Assembly (NCBI RefSeq): GCF_902833145.1
Contig: NZ_CADFEN010000005.1
Location: forward strand, 1 to 64,000
Length of the DNA: 64,000 bases
Source: Burkholderia sp. BCC0506
GTDB taxonomy: Bacteria; Pseudomonadota; Gammaproteobacteria; Burkholderiales; Burkholderiaceae
Direction: 5' to 3'
The notes beneath the pieces were generated by a model. The model made no database searches. It worked only from the letters and a program-made list of their open reading frames with translations, and was not told where the DNA came from. The translations under genes and the position numbers were made by a program. Positions 33,225 through 42,500 of this stretch are shown piece by piece. Positions within the stretch are counted from its first letter, which is position 1; the number at the start of each line of letters is the position of its first letter.

Positions 33225-34685
33225 ATGCGTCTGATCCAAAAAGCACTCACTTTCGATGACGTGCTCCTCGTTCCCGCCTTCTCCGACGTTCTCCCGCGCG
33301 ACACCAGCCTCAAGACCAAGCTGACCCGCAACATCTCCCTGAACATGCCGCTCGTGTCCGCCGCGATGGACACGGTCACCGAAGGTCGCCTCGCGATCGC
33401 GATGGCCCAGCAGGGTGGCGTCGGTATCGTCCACAAGAACCTCACGCCGGCCGAACAGGCGCGCGAAGTCGCGAAGGTCAAGCGTTTCGAGTCGGGCGTC
33501 GTCCGCGACCCGATCACGGTGCCGCCGCAAATGAAGGTGCGCGACGTGATCGCGCTGTCGCGCCAGCATGGCATCTCGGGCTTCCCGGTCGTCGAAGGCC
33601 CGCAGCTCGTCGGCATCGTCACGAACCGCGACCTGCGTTTCGAAACGCGCCTCGACGAGCCGGTCAAGTCGATCATGACGCCGCGCGAGCGCCTCGTCAC
33701 GGTCAAGGAAGGCACGCCGCTCGCCGAAGCGAAGGCGCTGATGCACAGCCACCGCCTCGAGCGCGTGCTGGTCGTCAACGACGCGTTCGAACTGCGCGGC
33801 CTGATGACCGTCAAGGACATCACGAAGCAGACCGAGCACCCGGATGCGTGCAAGGACGAACACGGCAAGCTGCGCGCCGGCGCGGCGGTCGGCGTCGGTC
33901 CGGACAACGAAGAGCGCGTCGAGCTGCTGGTGCAGGCGGGCGTCGACGTGATCGTCGTCGATACCGCGCACGGCCACAGCAAGGGCGTGCTCGAGCGCGT
34001 GCGCTGGGTCAAGCAGAACTTCCCGCACGTCGAGGTGATCGGCGGCAACATCGCGACGGCCGCCGCCGCGAAGGCGCTCGTCGAATATGGCGCGGACGCG
34101 GTCAAGGTCGGCATCGGCCCGGGCTCGATCTGCACGACGCGGATCGTCGCGGGTGTCGGCGTGCCGCAGATCAGCGCGATCGCGAACGTCGCGGAAGCGC
34201 TGAAGGGCACCGGCGTGCCGTGCATCGCCGACGGCGGCGTGCGCTTCTCGGGCGACGTGTCGAAGGCCCTCGCGGCCGGCGCGAACGCGGTGATGATGGG
34301 CAGCATGTTCGCGGGCACCGAAGAGGCGCCGGGCGACGTGTTCCTGTACCAGGGCCGCCAGTACAAGTCGTATCGCGGCATGGGTTCGGTCGGCGCGATG
34401 AAGGACGGCGCGGCGGACCGCTACTTCCAGGACAACTCGGCGAACATCGACAAGCTCGTGCCGGAAGGCATCGAAGGCCGCGTCGCGTACAAGGGTTCGG
34501 TCAACGCGATCCTGTTCCAGCTGGTCGGCGGTGTGCGCGCGAGCATGGGCTACTGCGGCTGCCGCACGATCGACGAGCTGCACGAGAAGGCCGAATTCGT
34601 CCAGATCACCGCGGCGGGCATGCGCGAGTCGCACGTGCACGACGTGCAGATCACGAAGGAAGCACCGAACTACCACGTGGACTGA
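33225..34685 (+). CDS. guaB: Inosine-5'-monophosphate dehydrogenase
   Basis: Oxidises IMP to XMP, the first committed step to GMP. Its 486 residues form a TIM barrel interrupted by two CBS domains (about 95-205). The active-site loop [13 protein letters not shown] holds the catalytic Cys303, and the flap region contains [21 protein letters not shown] at the start is a family mark. guaA, the next enzyme, follows after one small gene. Confidence 0.98.
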   Translation: MRLIQKALTFDDVLLVPAFSDVLPRDTSLKTKLTRNISLNMPLVSAAMDTVTEGRLAIAMAQQGGVGIVHKNLTPAEQAREVAKVKRFESGVVRDPITVPPQMKVRDVIALSRQHGISGFPVVEGPQLVGIVTNRDLRFETRLDEPVKSIMTPRERLVTVKEGTPLAEAKALMHSHRLERVLVVNDAFELRGLMTVKDITKQTEHPDACKDEHGKLRAGAAVGVGPDNEERVELLVQAGVDVIVVDTAHGHSKGVLERVRWVKQNFPHVEVIGGNIATAAAAKALVEYGADAVKVGIGPGSICTTRIVAGVGVPQISAIANVAEALKGTGVPCIADGGVRFSGDVSKALAAGANAVMMGSMFAGTEEAPGDVFLYQGRQYKSYRGMGSVGAMKDGAADRYFQDNSANIDKLVPEGIEGRVAYKGSVNAILFQLVGGVRASMGYCGCRTIDELHEKAEFVQITAAGMRESHVHDVQITKEAPNYHVD

Positions 34686-34691
34686 TCGCCG

Positions 34692-35291
34692 ATGAAACCG
34701 CTGCTGCGAGCCGTGCTGATCGTCGACGCCGTGCTGCTGCTGACGTTCGGCGTGCTGTTCGTGCTGACGCCCTGGCAGGCGCTGTTCGACGCGCTGCAAC
34801 TGGCGAACGTCCAGCCGGCGATGCTCGGCCAGGCGTTCGGCATCGCGCTGCTCGGGCTCGCGTGGCTCGCGTTTCATGCGGCGTTCAACGGCGACCTCAC
34901 GGCACCCGTCGCACGGGCGGTCGGCCATGTGAACTGGCTGACCGGCGTGCTGACGGTCGTGTGGTCGATCGGCACCGGCAGCGGGCCCGCGCTCGCGGCC
35001 GCCGGCCGGGTGCTGTCGGCGGTGGCCGGGGTCGCGCTGATCGTGCTCGGCCTCGGCGGCGTGCGGCTCGCATCGGCCGTGCGCCGGCGCGAGAAGGCGC
35101 AGGCGCTCGAGGGCCGGGACGCGAGGCGTCCGGTCGAACCGGCGCCGGTCGCCGCGCCGCAGCCGCGGGTCGAGCCGGTCGTCAGCCGTCCGGTGGCGCC
35201 GTCGGCGCCGGCCGCGGCTGCGCCATCGGCCGCCTCCGACCGCGCGTCGGGCAGCGTCGCATTCGACGCGCGCCCGCCGTCGCAGGATTGA
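34692..35291 (+). CDS. Small membrane protein of unknown function between guaB and guaA
   Basis: A 199-residue protein. Residues 1-130 contain about four hydrophobic helices (for instance VLIVDAVLLLTFGVLFVLTP and VLSAVAGVALIVLGLGGV). Residues 135-199 are an Ala/Pro/Val-rich, probably disordered tail facing one side of the membrane. It begins 6 bp after the guaB stop, so it is co-transcribed, and is followed by a terminator. No family with known function was recognised. Confidence 0.75.
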   Translation: MKPLLRAVLIVDAVLLLTFGVLFVLTPWQALFDALQLANVQPAMLGQAFGIALLGLAWLAFHAAFNGDLTAPVARAVGHVNWLTGVLTVVWSIGTGSGPALAAAGRVLSAVAGVALIVLGLGGVRLASAVRRREKAQALEGRDARRPVEPAPVAAPQPRVEPVVSRPVAPSAPAAAAPSAASDRASGSVAFDARPPSQD

Positions 35292-35348
35292 CCGGCGATG
35301 CGTCGCGCGTGCCGCCTGCCGCCCGACGCCGCTGTCCATGCTTTTGAC

Positions 35349-35371
35349 GCAGCGCTTCACGCGCTGCTTTT
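35349..35371 (+). terminator. Terminator between the guaB operon and guaA
   Basis: A 7-bp perfect stem, gcagcgc with gcgctgc (35349-35355, 35361-35367), with a 5-nt loop and a TTTTCTT tract. It would separate the guaB unit from guaA at least in part. Confidence 0.65.
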
Positions 35372-35398
35372 CTTATTCTCTTCATCCCGTCCGCAGCC

Positions 35399-37018
35399 AT
35401 GCACGACAAAATCCTGATTCTCGACTTCGGTTCGCAAGTCACCCAACTGATCGCGCGCCGCGTGCGTGAAGCGCACGTCTACTGCGAAATCCATCCGAAC
35501 GATGTGTCCGACGACTTCGTCCGCGAGTTCGCGCCGAAGGCGGTGATCCTGTCGGGCAGCCACGCGAGCACGTACGAAGACCACCAGCTGCGCGCGCCGC
35601 AGGCCGTGTGGGATCTCGGCGTGCCGGTGCTCGGCATCTGCTACGGGATGCAGACGATGGCCGTGCAGCTCGGCGGCAAGGTCGAGTGGAGCGACCATCG
35701 CGAATTCGGCTACGCGGAAATGCGGGCGCACGGCCATACGCGCCTGCTCGACGGCATCGAGGATTTCACGACGGCCGAAGGCCACGGGATGCTGAAGGTC
35801 TGGATGAGCCACGGCGACAAGGTCACCGAATTGCCGCCGGGTTTCGCGCTGATGGCGTCGACGCCGAGCTGCCCGATCGCCGGCATGGCCGACGAGGCGC
35901 GCGGCTACTACGCGGTGCAGTTCCACCCGGAAGTCACGCACACGGTGAAGGGCCGCCAGATCATCGAACGTTTCGTGCTGCAGATCGCCGGCGCGAAGCC
36001 TGACTGGATCATGAAGAACCACATCGAGGAAGCCGTCGCGAAGATCCGCGAGCAGGTCGGTGACGAGGAAGTGATTCTCGGCCTGTCGGGCGGCGTCGAT
36101 TCGAGCGTCGCGGCCGCGCTGATCCATCGGGCGATCGGCGATCAGCTGACCTGCGTGTTCGTCGACCACGGCCTGCTGCGCCTGAACGAAGGCAAGATGG
36201 TGCTCGACATGTTCGAGGGACGTCTGCATGCGAAGGTCGTGCACGTCGATGCGTCCGACCAGTTCCTCGGCCACCTGGCCGGCGTGACCGATCCGGAAGC
36301 GAAGCGCAAGATCATCGGCCGCGAGTTCGTCGAGGTGTTCCAGGCCGAGGCGAAGAAGCTGTCGAAGGCGAAGTGGCTCGCGCAGGGCACGATCTACCCG
36401 GACGTGGTCGAATCGGGCGGCACGAAGACGAAGAAGGCGACGACGATCAAGAGTCACCACAACGTCGGCGGCTTGCCGGAAACGCTCGGCCTGAAGCTGC
36501 TCGAGCCGCTGCGCGACCTGTTCAAGGACGAAGTGCGCGAGCTGGGCGTCGCGCTCGGCCTGCCGCCGGAGATGGTGTACCGCCATCCGTTCCCGGGCCC
36601 GGGCCTCGGCGTGCGGATCCTCGGCGAAGTGAAGCGCGAGTATGCGGACCTGCTGCGCCGCGCGGACGCGATCTTCATCGAGGAGTTGCGCGGCACGATC
36701 GCGACCGCGCAGGATGCGGCGGCCGGCCTGTGCGGCGAGGCCGATGTCGGCAAGAGCTGGTACGACCTGACGAGCCAGGCGTTCGCGGTGTTCCTGCCGG
36801 TCAAGTCGGTCGGCGTGATGGGCGATGGCCGGACGTACGACTACGTGACGTCGCTGCGCGCGGTGCAGACGACCGACTTCATGACCGCGCACTGGGCGCA
36901 CCTGCCGTACGCGCTGCTCGGCCGTGCGTCGAACCGGATCATCAACGAGGTGCGCGGGATCAACCGGGTCGTGTACGACATCTCGGGCAAGCCGCCGGCG
37001 ACGATCGAGTGGGAGTGA
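35399..37018 (+). CDS. guaA: GMP synthase (glutamine-hydrolysing)
   Basis: Makes GMP from XMP, ATP and glutamine. The N-terminal class I amidotransferase domain has nucleophile Cys81 in [11 protein letters not shown] and the His/Glu pair in QFHPEV. The ATP-pyrophosphatase P-loop SGGVDSS starts at residue 230. The C-terminal dimer domain ends KPPATIEWE. Length is 539 residues. The 3' end of guaA is a known attachment site for genomic islands, and an integrase remnant follows here. Confidence 0.98.
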   Translation: MHDKILILDFGSQVTQLIARRVREAHVYCEIHPNDVSDDFVREFAPKAVILSGSHASTYEDHQLRAPQAVWDLGVPVLGICYGMQTMAVQLGGKVEWSDHREFGYAEMRAHGHTRLLDGIEDFTTAEGHGMLKVWMSHGDKVTELPPGFALMASTPSCPIAGMADEARGYYAVQFHPEVTHTVKGRQIIERFVLQIAGAKPDWIMKNHIEEAVAKIREQVGDEEVILGLSGGVDSSVAAALIHRAIGDQLTCVFVDHGLLRLNEGKMVLDMFEGRLHAKVVHVDASDQFLGHLAGVTDPEAKRKIIGREFVEVFQAEAKKLSKAKWLAQGTIYPDVVESGGTKTKKATTIKSHHNVGGLPETLGLKLLEPLRDLFKDEVRELGVALGLPPEMVYRHPFPGPGLGVRILGEVKREYADLLRRADAIFIEELRGTIATAQDAAAGLCGEADVGKSWYDLTSQAFAVFLPVKSVGVMGDGRTYDYVTSLRAVQTTDFMTAHWAHLPYALLGRASNRIINEVRGINRVVYDISGKPPATIEWE

Positions 37019-37241
37019 TCTAGACCGTTCCCAAGTCGTTTCGGGAGTACCGTTTTTTCCTGTTTTTCCGTTTAAAGACAGGGAGTATTGTCCGTCAGGA
37101 TCCGCAGCGATCCGTGCAATATGCCAAGGGGAAATGTCGGTACCGCTGGCGGTATCGACGTTCCTTCCTCGGACGACCTTGTCCGATACCGTCACGTCGT
37201 GTTGACGGTATCGGCCGACGGTATACGTTCGAGGAGGTTCT
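37019..37241. other. Intergenic left end of the accessory region
   Basis: No gene. The stretch contains T-rich tracts just after guaA and, nearer the integrase remnant, a set of related GGTAT repeats. It is the expected location of an attachment site, but no second copy of the guaA end was found in the window. Confidence 0.5.
37183..37225. repeat. 12-bp inverted repeat plus satellite half-site
   Basis: ccgataccgtca (37183-37194) and tgacggtatcgg (37203-37214) are perfect inverted arms with an 8-nt centre. A further gacggtata lies at 37217-37225 and a ggtatcgac at 37151-37159. No T-run follows, so it is not a terminator. Repeats of this kind beside an integrase fit recombinase or excisionase arm sites. 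Confidence 0.6.
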
Positions 37242-37435
37242 ATGCTCGCAGACACGCAACTGCGTGCCCTCTAGCCGGCTGGGAAAATCTACAAGATTGC
37301 CAATCAGCGTGGACTATATGCAGCGGTGATGCCATCGAGGAGTGCGCCGACAAAGCGAATCCAGGCAACGTATTCCTGATGATGCGATTGGCGATTCGGT
37401 TATGCAGGCGAGACGGATTGACTAGCGAAAATTAA
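37242..37435 (+). pseudogene. Degenerate tyrosine-recombinase (integrase) remnant
   Basis: AGGAGG at 37232-37237 precedes an ATG at 37242. Ten codons encode MLADTQLRAL, then a TAG stop. The same frame continues as PAGKIYKIANQRGLYAAVMP. This matches the DUF4102 arm-binding N-terminus of P4-type integrases, where the stop replaces the usual Lys of LRALKP. From about 37325 a different frame gives AIEECADKANPGNVFLMMRL and then CRRDG, resembling the start of the integrase catalytic domain. The gene is therefore broken by a nonsense codon and an internal deletion, and lacks the catalytic residues. It lies 223 bp after guaA. The N-terminal match is strong; the second fragment is less certain. Confidence 0.72.
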
Positions 37436-37860
37436 TTGATTTTCACTAAACTTGCACTGAGGTGAAAGGGGCGCAAGGCATCGTCGTCTTATTGGTGACG
37501 CTTTGAGCTCGACCGCGACGGGGCCGACCGCACGGCATTCGGGTGCGGTTCCGAAATTTCGGATTGCCGTGGCAGGGGTGGCGACATTAAAAATACATGT
37601 GCCATCGCAGCGAATTTCTTGAAGCGCGACGCCGCGGAGCGATTTGAAAAGGAATTGATAATCGTTTAAGTCGTCTCGGCAGGCAAGCGAATGTCGATCA
37701 GGGTATGTGCGGAGGCATAAGGGCGGCGACGTAGTTGCTAGTACATATTGTGTAGACTAATATCCTCCTCGCATCGGTCAGTTTGTCGATTTAAATTGGA
37801 CGACCTTGATGCAACGCGTGCCAATCCGTTGTTTTCGTTTTGTAAGGAAATGAATCTCCC
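37436..37860. other. AT-richer intergenic stretch before the GNAT gene
   Basis: About 425 bp without a recognised gene, lower in GC than its surroundings. It includes a candidate promoter at 37735-37763 and nothing else that could be supported. Confidence 0.5.
37735..37763 (+). promoter_or_regulatory. Candidate promoter of the GNAT-adhesin gene set
   Basis: TTGCTA (37735-37740) and TAATAT (37758-37763) are spaced by 17 bp, each matching the consensus at four of six positions. It lies about 100 bp before the GNAT start codon. Confidence 0.4.
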
Positions 37861-38475
37861 ATGGCCGAGAAGCGCCTCGGAGGCGTCGTCAACGGTGTGA
37901 TGCATCGTGCCGATGCGGGAGGCGATCTGCTGTATCTGCAGCCTGCGCAAGAAAGCGACCGTGTGTTCCTGCGCACCGTATTCGAAAGCACGCGGATCGA
38001 CGAGTTTGCGCAGGCCGGTTTGAGCGCGGATCGCATCGCGGCATTGCTGGTCGAGCAGTTTTCGATGCAGGACAGGTATTACCGAGCGCACTATCCGCAT
38101 TGCCGGTTCGACGTGGTCATGCTCGGCGAGCATGCGATCGGTCGCCTCTATCACGATTGGCAGGGCAGCGAAGTGCGCGTGATCGATATCGCGCTGCTGC
38201 CTGCGCATCGCGGGGCCGGGATCGGCACGCGGCTCGTGCAGGCGATCGTATCGCTGGCAGCCGCCAGGGCGATGTCGGTCGTGCTCTACGTGGAAATGAA
38301 CAACCCGGTCCGGGCGCTGTATGGGCGGTGTGGATTCGAGCAGACCGGCGAGAACGGGATCTACCTGCAGATGACGCGTCCTGCCGTGCCGTTCGACCGG
38401 GCGAACGTGAGGCCAGTGCCAGGCCTCGCGACTGAAGGCAAGCAGGCAGCGAGCAGTACGGACGTCAGGCAGTAA
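37861..38475 (+). CDS. GNAT-family N-acetyltransferase
   Basis: A 204-residue GNAT-fold protein. Residues ~30-170 form the domain: LQPAQESDRVFLRTVFES at the start, then the acetyl-CoA-binding motif A, IALLPAHRGAGIGTRLVQAI, with the R/Q-x-x-G-x-G/A pattern. ALYGRCGFEQTGENGIYLQM closes the domain. The C-terminal ~30 residues look disordered. It heads a same-strand series leading to the giant adhesin, so a role in modifying a product of that cluster is possible. AAGGA lies 12 nt upstream, a long spacing. Substrate unknown. Confidence 0.85.
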   Translation: MAEKRLGGVVNGVMHRADAGGDLLYLQPAQESDRVFLRTVFESTRIDEFAQAGLSADRIAALLVEQFSMQDRYYRAHYPHCRFDVVMLGEHAIGRLYHDWQGSEVRVIDIALLPAHRGAGIGTRLVQAIVSLAAARAMSVVLYVEMNNPVRALYGRCGFEQTGENGIYLQMTRPAVPFDRANVRPVPGLATEGKQAASSTDVRQ

Positions 38476-38489
38476 CAACGAAAGACCGC

Positions 38490-38506
38490 AGCCGGCCGAG
38501 CCGGCT
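38490..38506 (+). other. Short hairpin after the GNAT gene
   Basis: agccggc and gccggct form a 7-bp perfect stem with a 3-nt loop. There is no T-run, so it is more likely an RNA-stability or processing element than a terminator. Confidence 0.4.
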
Positions 38507-38542
38507 ACCGGTACAACGAACGAATAACGATCGGGGGCGTGC

Positions 38543-38884
38543 TTGCTGTCCATCCCTACCCATGCCGAATTGCGCGACGCGATCGGGCAACGGTTCACGT
38601 TTGGCGCCGCCTGCGGCGACCCCGTCGACGCTGTACTCCTCGATGCACCGTCCGGCCTCCCGATGAATGACCAGTTCGTCTGTTACTCGGCAACGTTCGC
38701 GTTGCCCGCCGGTGTGCATTGTTCGCAGGACGTGTATCGCATCGTATCGCCGGCCGGCCATGCGTGGGCGCTCCTCGCGACACCGACGCGGCCCACCGAG
38801 GACGGATGCTCGACGCTCACCATCGTCGTGCACTGTCGTGTCGATCAATTTGCCGGGACCGCCGGCCCGGGCAGCGACACGTAG
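38543..38884 (+). CDS. DUF6916-like small protein
   Basis: A 113-residue protein that begins at a TTG (38543) preceded by a GGGGG stretch; no ATG fits the frame. The sequence AELRDAIGQRFTF, then YSATFALP and DVYRIVSPAGHAWALLATP, resembles the small DUF6916 proteins that usually stand next to phage-tail-collar genes, as it does here. The overall match is by pattern, not by a computed alignment. It has no signal peptide and no catalytic motif. Function unknown. Confidence 0.6.
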   Translation: MLSIPTHAELRDAIGQRFTFGAACGDPVDAVLLDAPSGLPMNDQFVCYSATFALPAGVHCSQDVYRIVSPAGHAWALLATPTRPTEDGCSTLTIVVHCRVDQFAGTAGPGSDT

Positions 38885-38920
38885 GGTTTTCTTCTTTTCC
38901 CGCAAGAGAGGAGGCGTGTG

Positions 38921-39538
38921 ATGAGTGATCCGTATCTGGGTGAAATCCGCATGGTGGGGTTCAACTTTGCTCCCTACGGATGGGCATTGTGCCAGGGCGA
39001 GGTATTGGCGATTTCCCAAAACCAGGCGCTGTTCTCGTTGCTTGGCACGTACTACGGCGGTAACGGCACGACGACGTTTCAGTTGCCGGATCTGCGCAGC
39101 CGCACACCGGTTGGAACCGGGCAGGGAACGGGACTGTCCGCGGTCGAAATAGGTCAGATCGGCGGTACGGAAAACGCGTCGCTGACGACGCAGAACATGC
39201 CGCTCCATACGCACGTCGCGACGGTCTCGACCACCGGCGCCGCGCAGGGATCGATCTCGATCCCTGCGTCGACTTCGACGGACACGAGCACGCAAAGCGC
39301 GGCGCCCGGCAATACGTCGGTGCTGGGAACGGTCAGCGTGGCGAATCGCCAGGGCGACCTTTACAGCACGGCGGCTGCCGATACGACGCTGAAGCCGTTC
39401 GACGTGACCTTGCCGGTTACGGCGCCGACGATCCAGAACGGCCCGGCCGGCGGCAGTACGCCGTTCTCGCTGCGCAACCCGTATATCGGCATCAATTTCA
39501 TCATTGCGCTGGCCGGCGCATTCCCGTCGCGGGGCTGA
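38921..39538 (+). CDS. Phage tail collar domain protein (Mdp-like)
   Basis: A 205-residue protein with the tail-collar domain at the N-terminus: PYLGEIRMVGFNFAPYGWAL and QLPDLRSRTPVG, as in microcystin-dependent protein and in phage short-tail-fibre collars. The middle is Ser/Thr/Ala-rich with a His near NMPLHTH, and the C-terminus ends RNPYIGINFIIALAGAFPSR, a typical ending for these proteins. GAGAGGAGG at 38906-38914 favours the ATG at 38921 over the GTG at 38918. No other phage structural gene is nearby, so this is a domesticated or independent family member. It lies 53 bp before the giant adhesin gene. Confidence 0.88.
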   Translation: MSDPYLGEIRMVGFNFAPYGWALCQGEVLAISQNQALFSLLGTYYGGNGTTTFQLPDLRSRTPVGTGQGTGLSAVEIGQIGGTENASLTTQNMPLHTHVATVSTTGAAQGSISIPASTSTDTSTQSAAPGNTSVLGTVSVANRQGDLYSTAAADTTLKPFDVTLPVTAPTIQNGPAGGSTPFSLRNPYIGINFIIALAGAFPSRG

Positions 39539-39550
39539 CCGGTAAAGTGC

Positions 39551-39572
39551 GCGTGCCGCGCGAGCGGCACGC
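39551..39572 (+). promoter_or_regulatory. Strong hairpin before the giant adhesin gene
   Basis: gcgtgccgc (39551-39559) and gcggcacgc (39564-39572) form a perfect 9-bp stem with a 4-nt loop, ending 18 nt before the start codon. No T-run follows. It may influence mRNA processing or limit translation of the 8-kb gene; this is inference. Confidence 0.55.
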
Positions 39573-39590
39573 AATCAAGGACATTGAGCG

Positions 39591-42500
39591 ATGAAATTCG
39601 CCGCCAGCCTCTCGAAGCTTTTTGCCGCGATGCGCGCGTCCGATCCGCGTTCGCGTAATCGGCCCGTCGCGCTGCCGGCGCCGCTCATTGTCGCGCTCGA
39701 ACCGCGCATCGTCTACGACGGGTCGGTTGCCGCGATGGGCGCCGTTGCCGTTGCGGCCGCGCATCCCGCTGCCGTCGATGCGCACGCCGCCAATGCGTCG
39801 CCCGACGCGGCACCGGCGGCCGGCGCCCAAGGCGGCGCGGCACCGTCGCACGCGGCGCACGGCGACACACCGGCCGCGGTGGCCGGCACGGGTGCCGTTC
39901 ACACCACCGAATCGGCCGCGATGCGCGTGGTGCACGGGCTTGCGGAAGCCGGGGGCCAGCCGACGGACCATCAGGTGGTGTTCGTCAACGCGAACGTCGC
40001 TGACTATCAAACGCTTGTCGCGGGGCTGCCGCCGGGCACGCAAGTCGTCGTACTCGATGCGACGAAGGACGGGCTCGCACAAATCGAGCAGTATCTGCAG
40101 GCGCACCCGGGCATGAGCGCGATCCATCTCGTCTCGCATGGGGCGAATGGCGAAGTGCAGATCGGCAGTACATGGCTCGATCAGGCCGATCTGTCGGCGT
40201 ATGGTGCGCAGCTCGCGCAAATCGGCGCGGCGATGAAGCCGGGCGGCGACTTTCTGATTTACGGGTGCGACGTGGCGCAGAATGCGGACGGCAAGGCATT
40301 CGTGCAGCAGGTCGCCACGTTGACCGGATTGAACGTGGCGGCATCGACCGACGTCACGGGTGCGACGTCGCTGGGTGGCAACTGGACACTTGAGTACGAC
40401 GTCGGCGACGTGCATACCGGTGTGGTCTTCTCGACATCGGCCGAGCAACAGTTCGATCACGTGTTGTCCGTCTTTGACGAGACGTATGACAGCCAGGTCG
40501 GATTCGACACCGGTACGACGGCTGTCGCGTCCACCACGCTCGACGGTCTCGTCTATACGGGCGATCGGTCGGTCGAATATTCCGTAGTCAACGGGTCGCT
40601 TCCCGCGAGCGGCGCTGGCGGCGAGTTCATCGTGAACGTACAGGGCACGCAGATGTCGTCGCTGACGATCCAGCGGCAAGACGGCGCATTGATGGCGGTA
40701 CAGAGCTTCGACATCGATGTCTTCCTGAGCTCGAAAGTGACGGTCCAGGCACTCGACTCATCCGGCAACATCATCGGCAGCGTCGTGCTCGATATTGCCC
40801 ACAATGGCAGCAGTTCCGTGTTTCACGTCGACCTGTCCGGAAATGCGGCGTTCTCCCAGGTCAAGAGCATCAAGCTCGTGGAGTCGAGCAACGACGGCGG
40901 GTACCTGTCGCCGACGCTCGACAACTTCGTTTACCTGGCGCCGTCGTCACCGCCGACGCTTACCGCCACGGGCGGCGCCACGTCGTTCGTGGCCGGCGAC
41001 AACACGGCGTCGACGCCGGTGGCCGTCGACACCGGGATCACGCTGACCGACGGCAATTCGACTACGGCGGTGAGCGCGACCGTGGCGATCACGGGGAACC
41101 TGCATACCACCGAAGACGTACTCGGATTCACGAATACGAGCGCCGCCACATACGGCAACATTTCGTCGACGTACAACGCGATCACCGGCGTGCTGACCCT
41201 GACCTCGTCGGGTGGCACGGCGACCATCGCGCAATGGCAAGCCGCGCTGCGCGCGGTCACGTACACCGATACGGCCGTGACGCCGAATTCCGCCACGCGA
41301 ACCGTCAGCTTCGAGATCACGAGCGACGGCCATACGTCGGGCAACACCGTGACGAAGGCGATTTCGGTGACCGACACCGACCAGACGCCGATCGTCGCAT
41401 CGACCGGCGGCACGGCGATCTATCGTCCGGGCACCGCGGCCGTGACGATCGATGGCGGCATTTCGGTGAGCGATCACGACAACACGACGCAAGCGTCGGG
41501 CACGGTATCGGTATCGGGTGGCTTCCACAGTGGCGATACGCTCGGTTTCGCGAATACCGACCCGGCACGGTTCGGCAATATCGTTGCGTCGTACGACGGA
41601 GCGACAGGCGTCATGACGCTTACGTCGGCGGGTGCCAGTGCCACCGATACGCAGTGGGCCAACGCGTTGTCGGCGGTCACGTTCTCGAGTACGAGCACGA
41701 TGCTCGGCAATCGCACGATCTCGTTCGCGACGAGCGACGGCTCGAAAACGAGCGTCGCCGCGACTGACACGGTCAGCGTCGTGAGTTCGGCACAAGTCAC
41801 CACGGATTCTGGCTCGGCGGCATTCGTCGCCGGAGACAACGTGCTGTCGACGCCGGTGCCGATCGATTCGGGCCTGACGGTGTCCGATACCGCTACCGGC
41901 ACGCTCGCATCCGCGACGGTGGCCATCACGGGCGGCTTCCACAGCGGCGAGGACATTCTGTCTTTCGCCAATGACGGTGCGACGATGGGCAACATCACCG
42001 CGTCGTACAACGCGGCGACGGGTGTACTGACGCTGACGTCCGCGGGCGCATCGGCGACGCTCGCCCAATGGCAGGCTGCGTTGCGTTCGGTCACGTATAC
42101 CGACACGCGGGTGACGCCCGACGCGACGACACGCACGGTCAGCTTTACCGTGGTCGACAGCGTGAGCAACACGAGCAATACGGCCACGCGCACCGTGACG
42201 GTGACGGACACGGATCAGACGCCGATCGTCACGACGACGGGCGGTACGACGAGCTACGTGGGCAACGCACCGGCCGTCACGATCGATGGTGGCGTTTCGG
42301 TCAGCGATCTCGACAACTCGACGCAAACGTCGGGCACGGTCGTGATCGCGAACGGATTTCACAGCGGCGATGCGCTGAGCTTCGTGAACACGAGTTCGGC
42401 GCTGTTCGGCAATATCGGTGCATCGTACAACTCGGCGACGGGCGTGATGACGCTCTTTTCCGCGGGTGCGACGGCCACCGACGTGCAGTGGGCGAACGCA

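Noticed and set aside
32415-35360. A 981-codon minus-strand frame across DUF2182, guaB and the small membrane gene
   Set aside because: Antisense to clear genes; no domain recognised.
38921-39538. Part of a prophage, because of the tail-collar domain
   Set aside because: No capsid, terminase, tail-tube or lysis genes are nearby; the collar gene sits in a secretion cluster.
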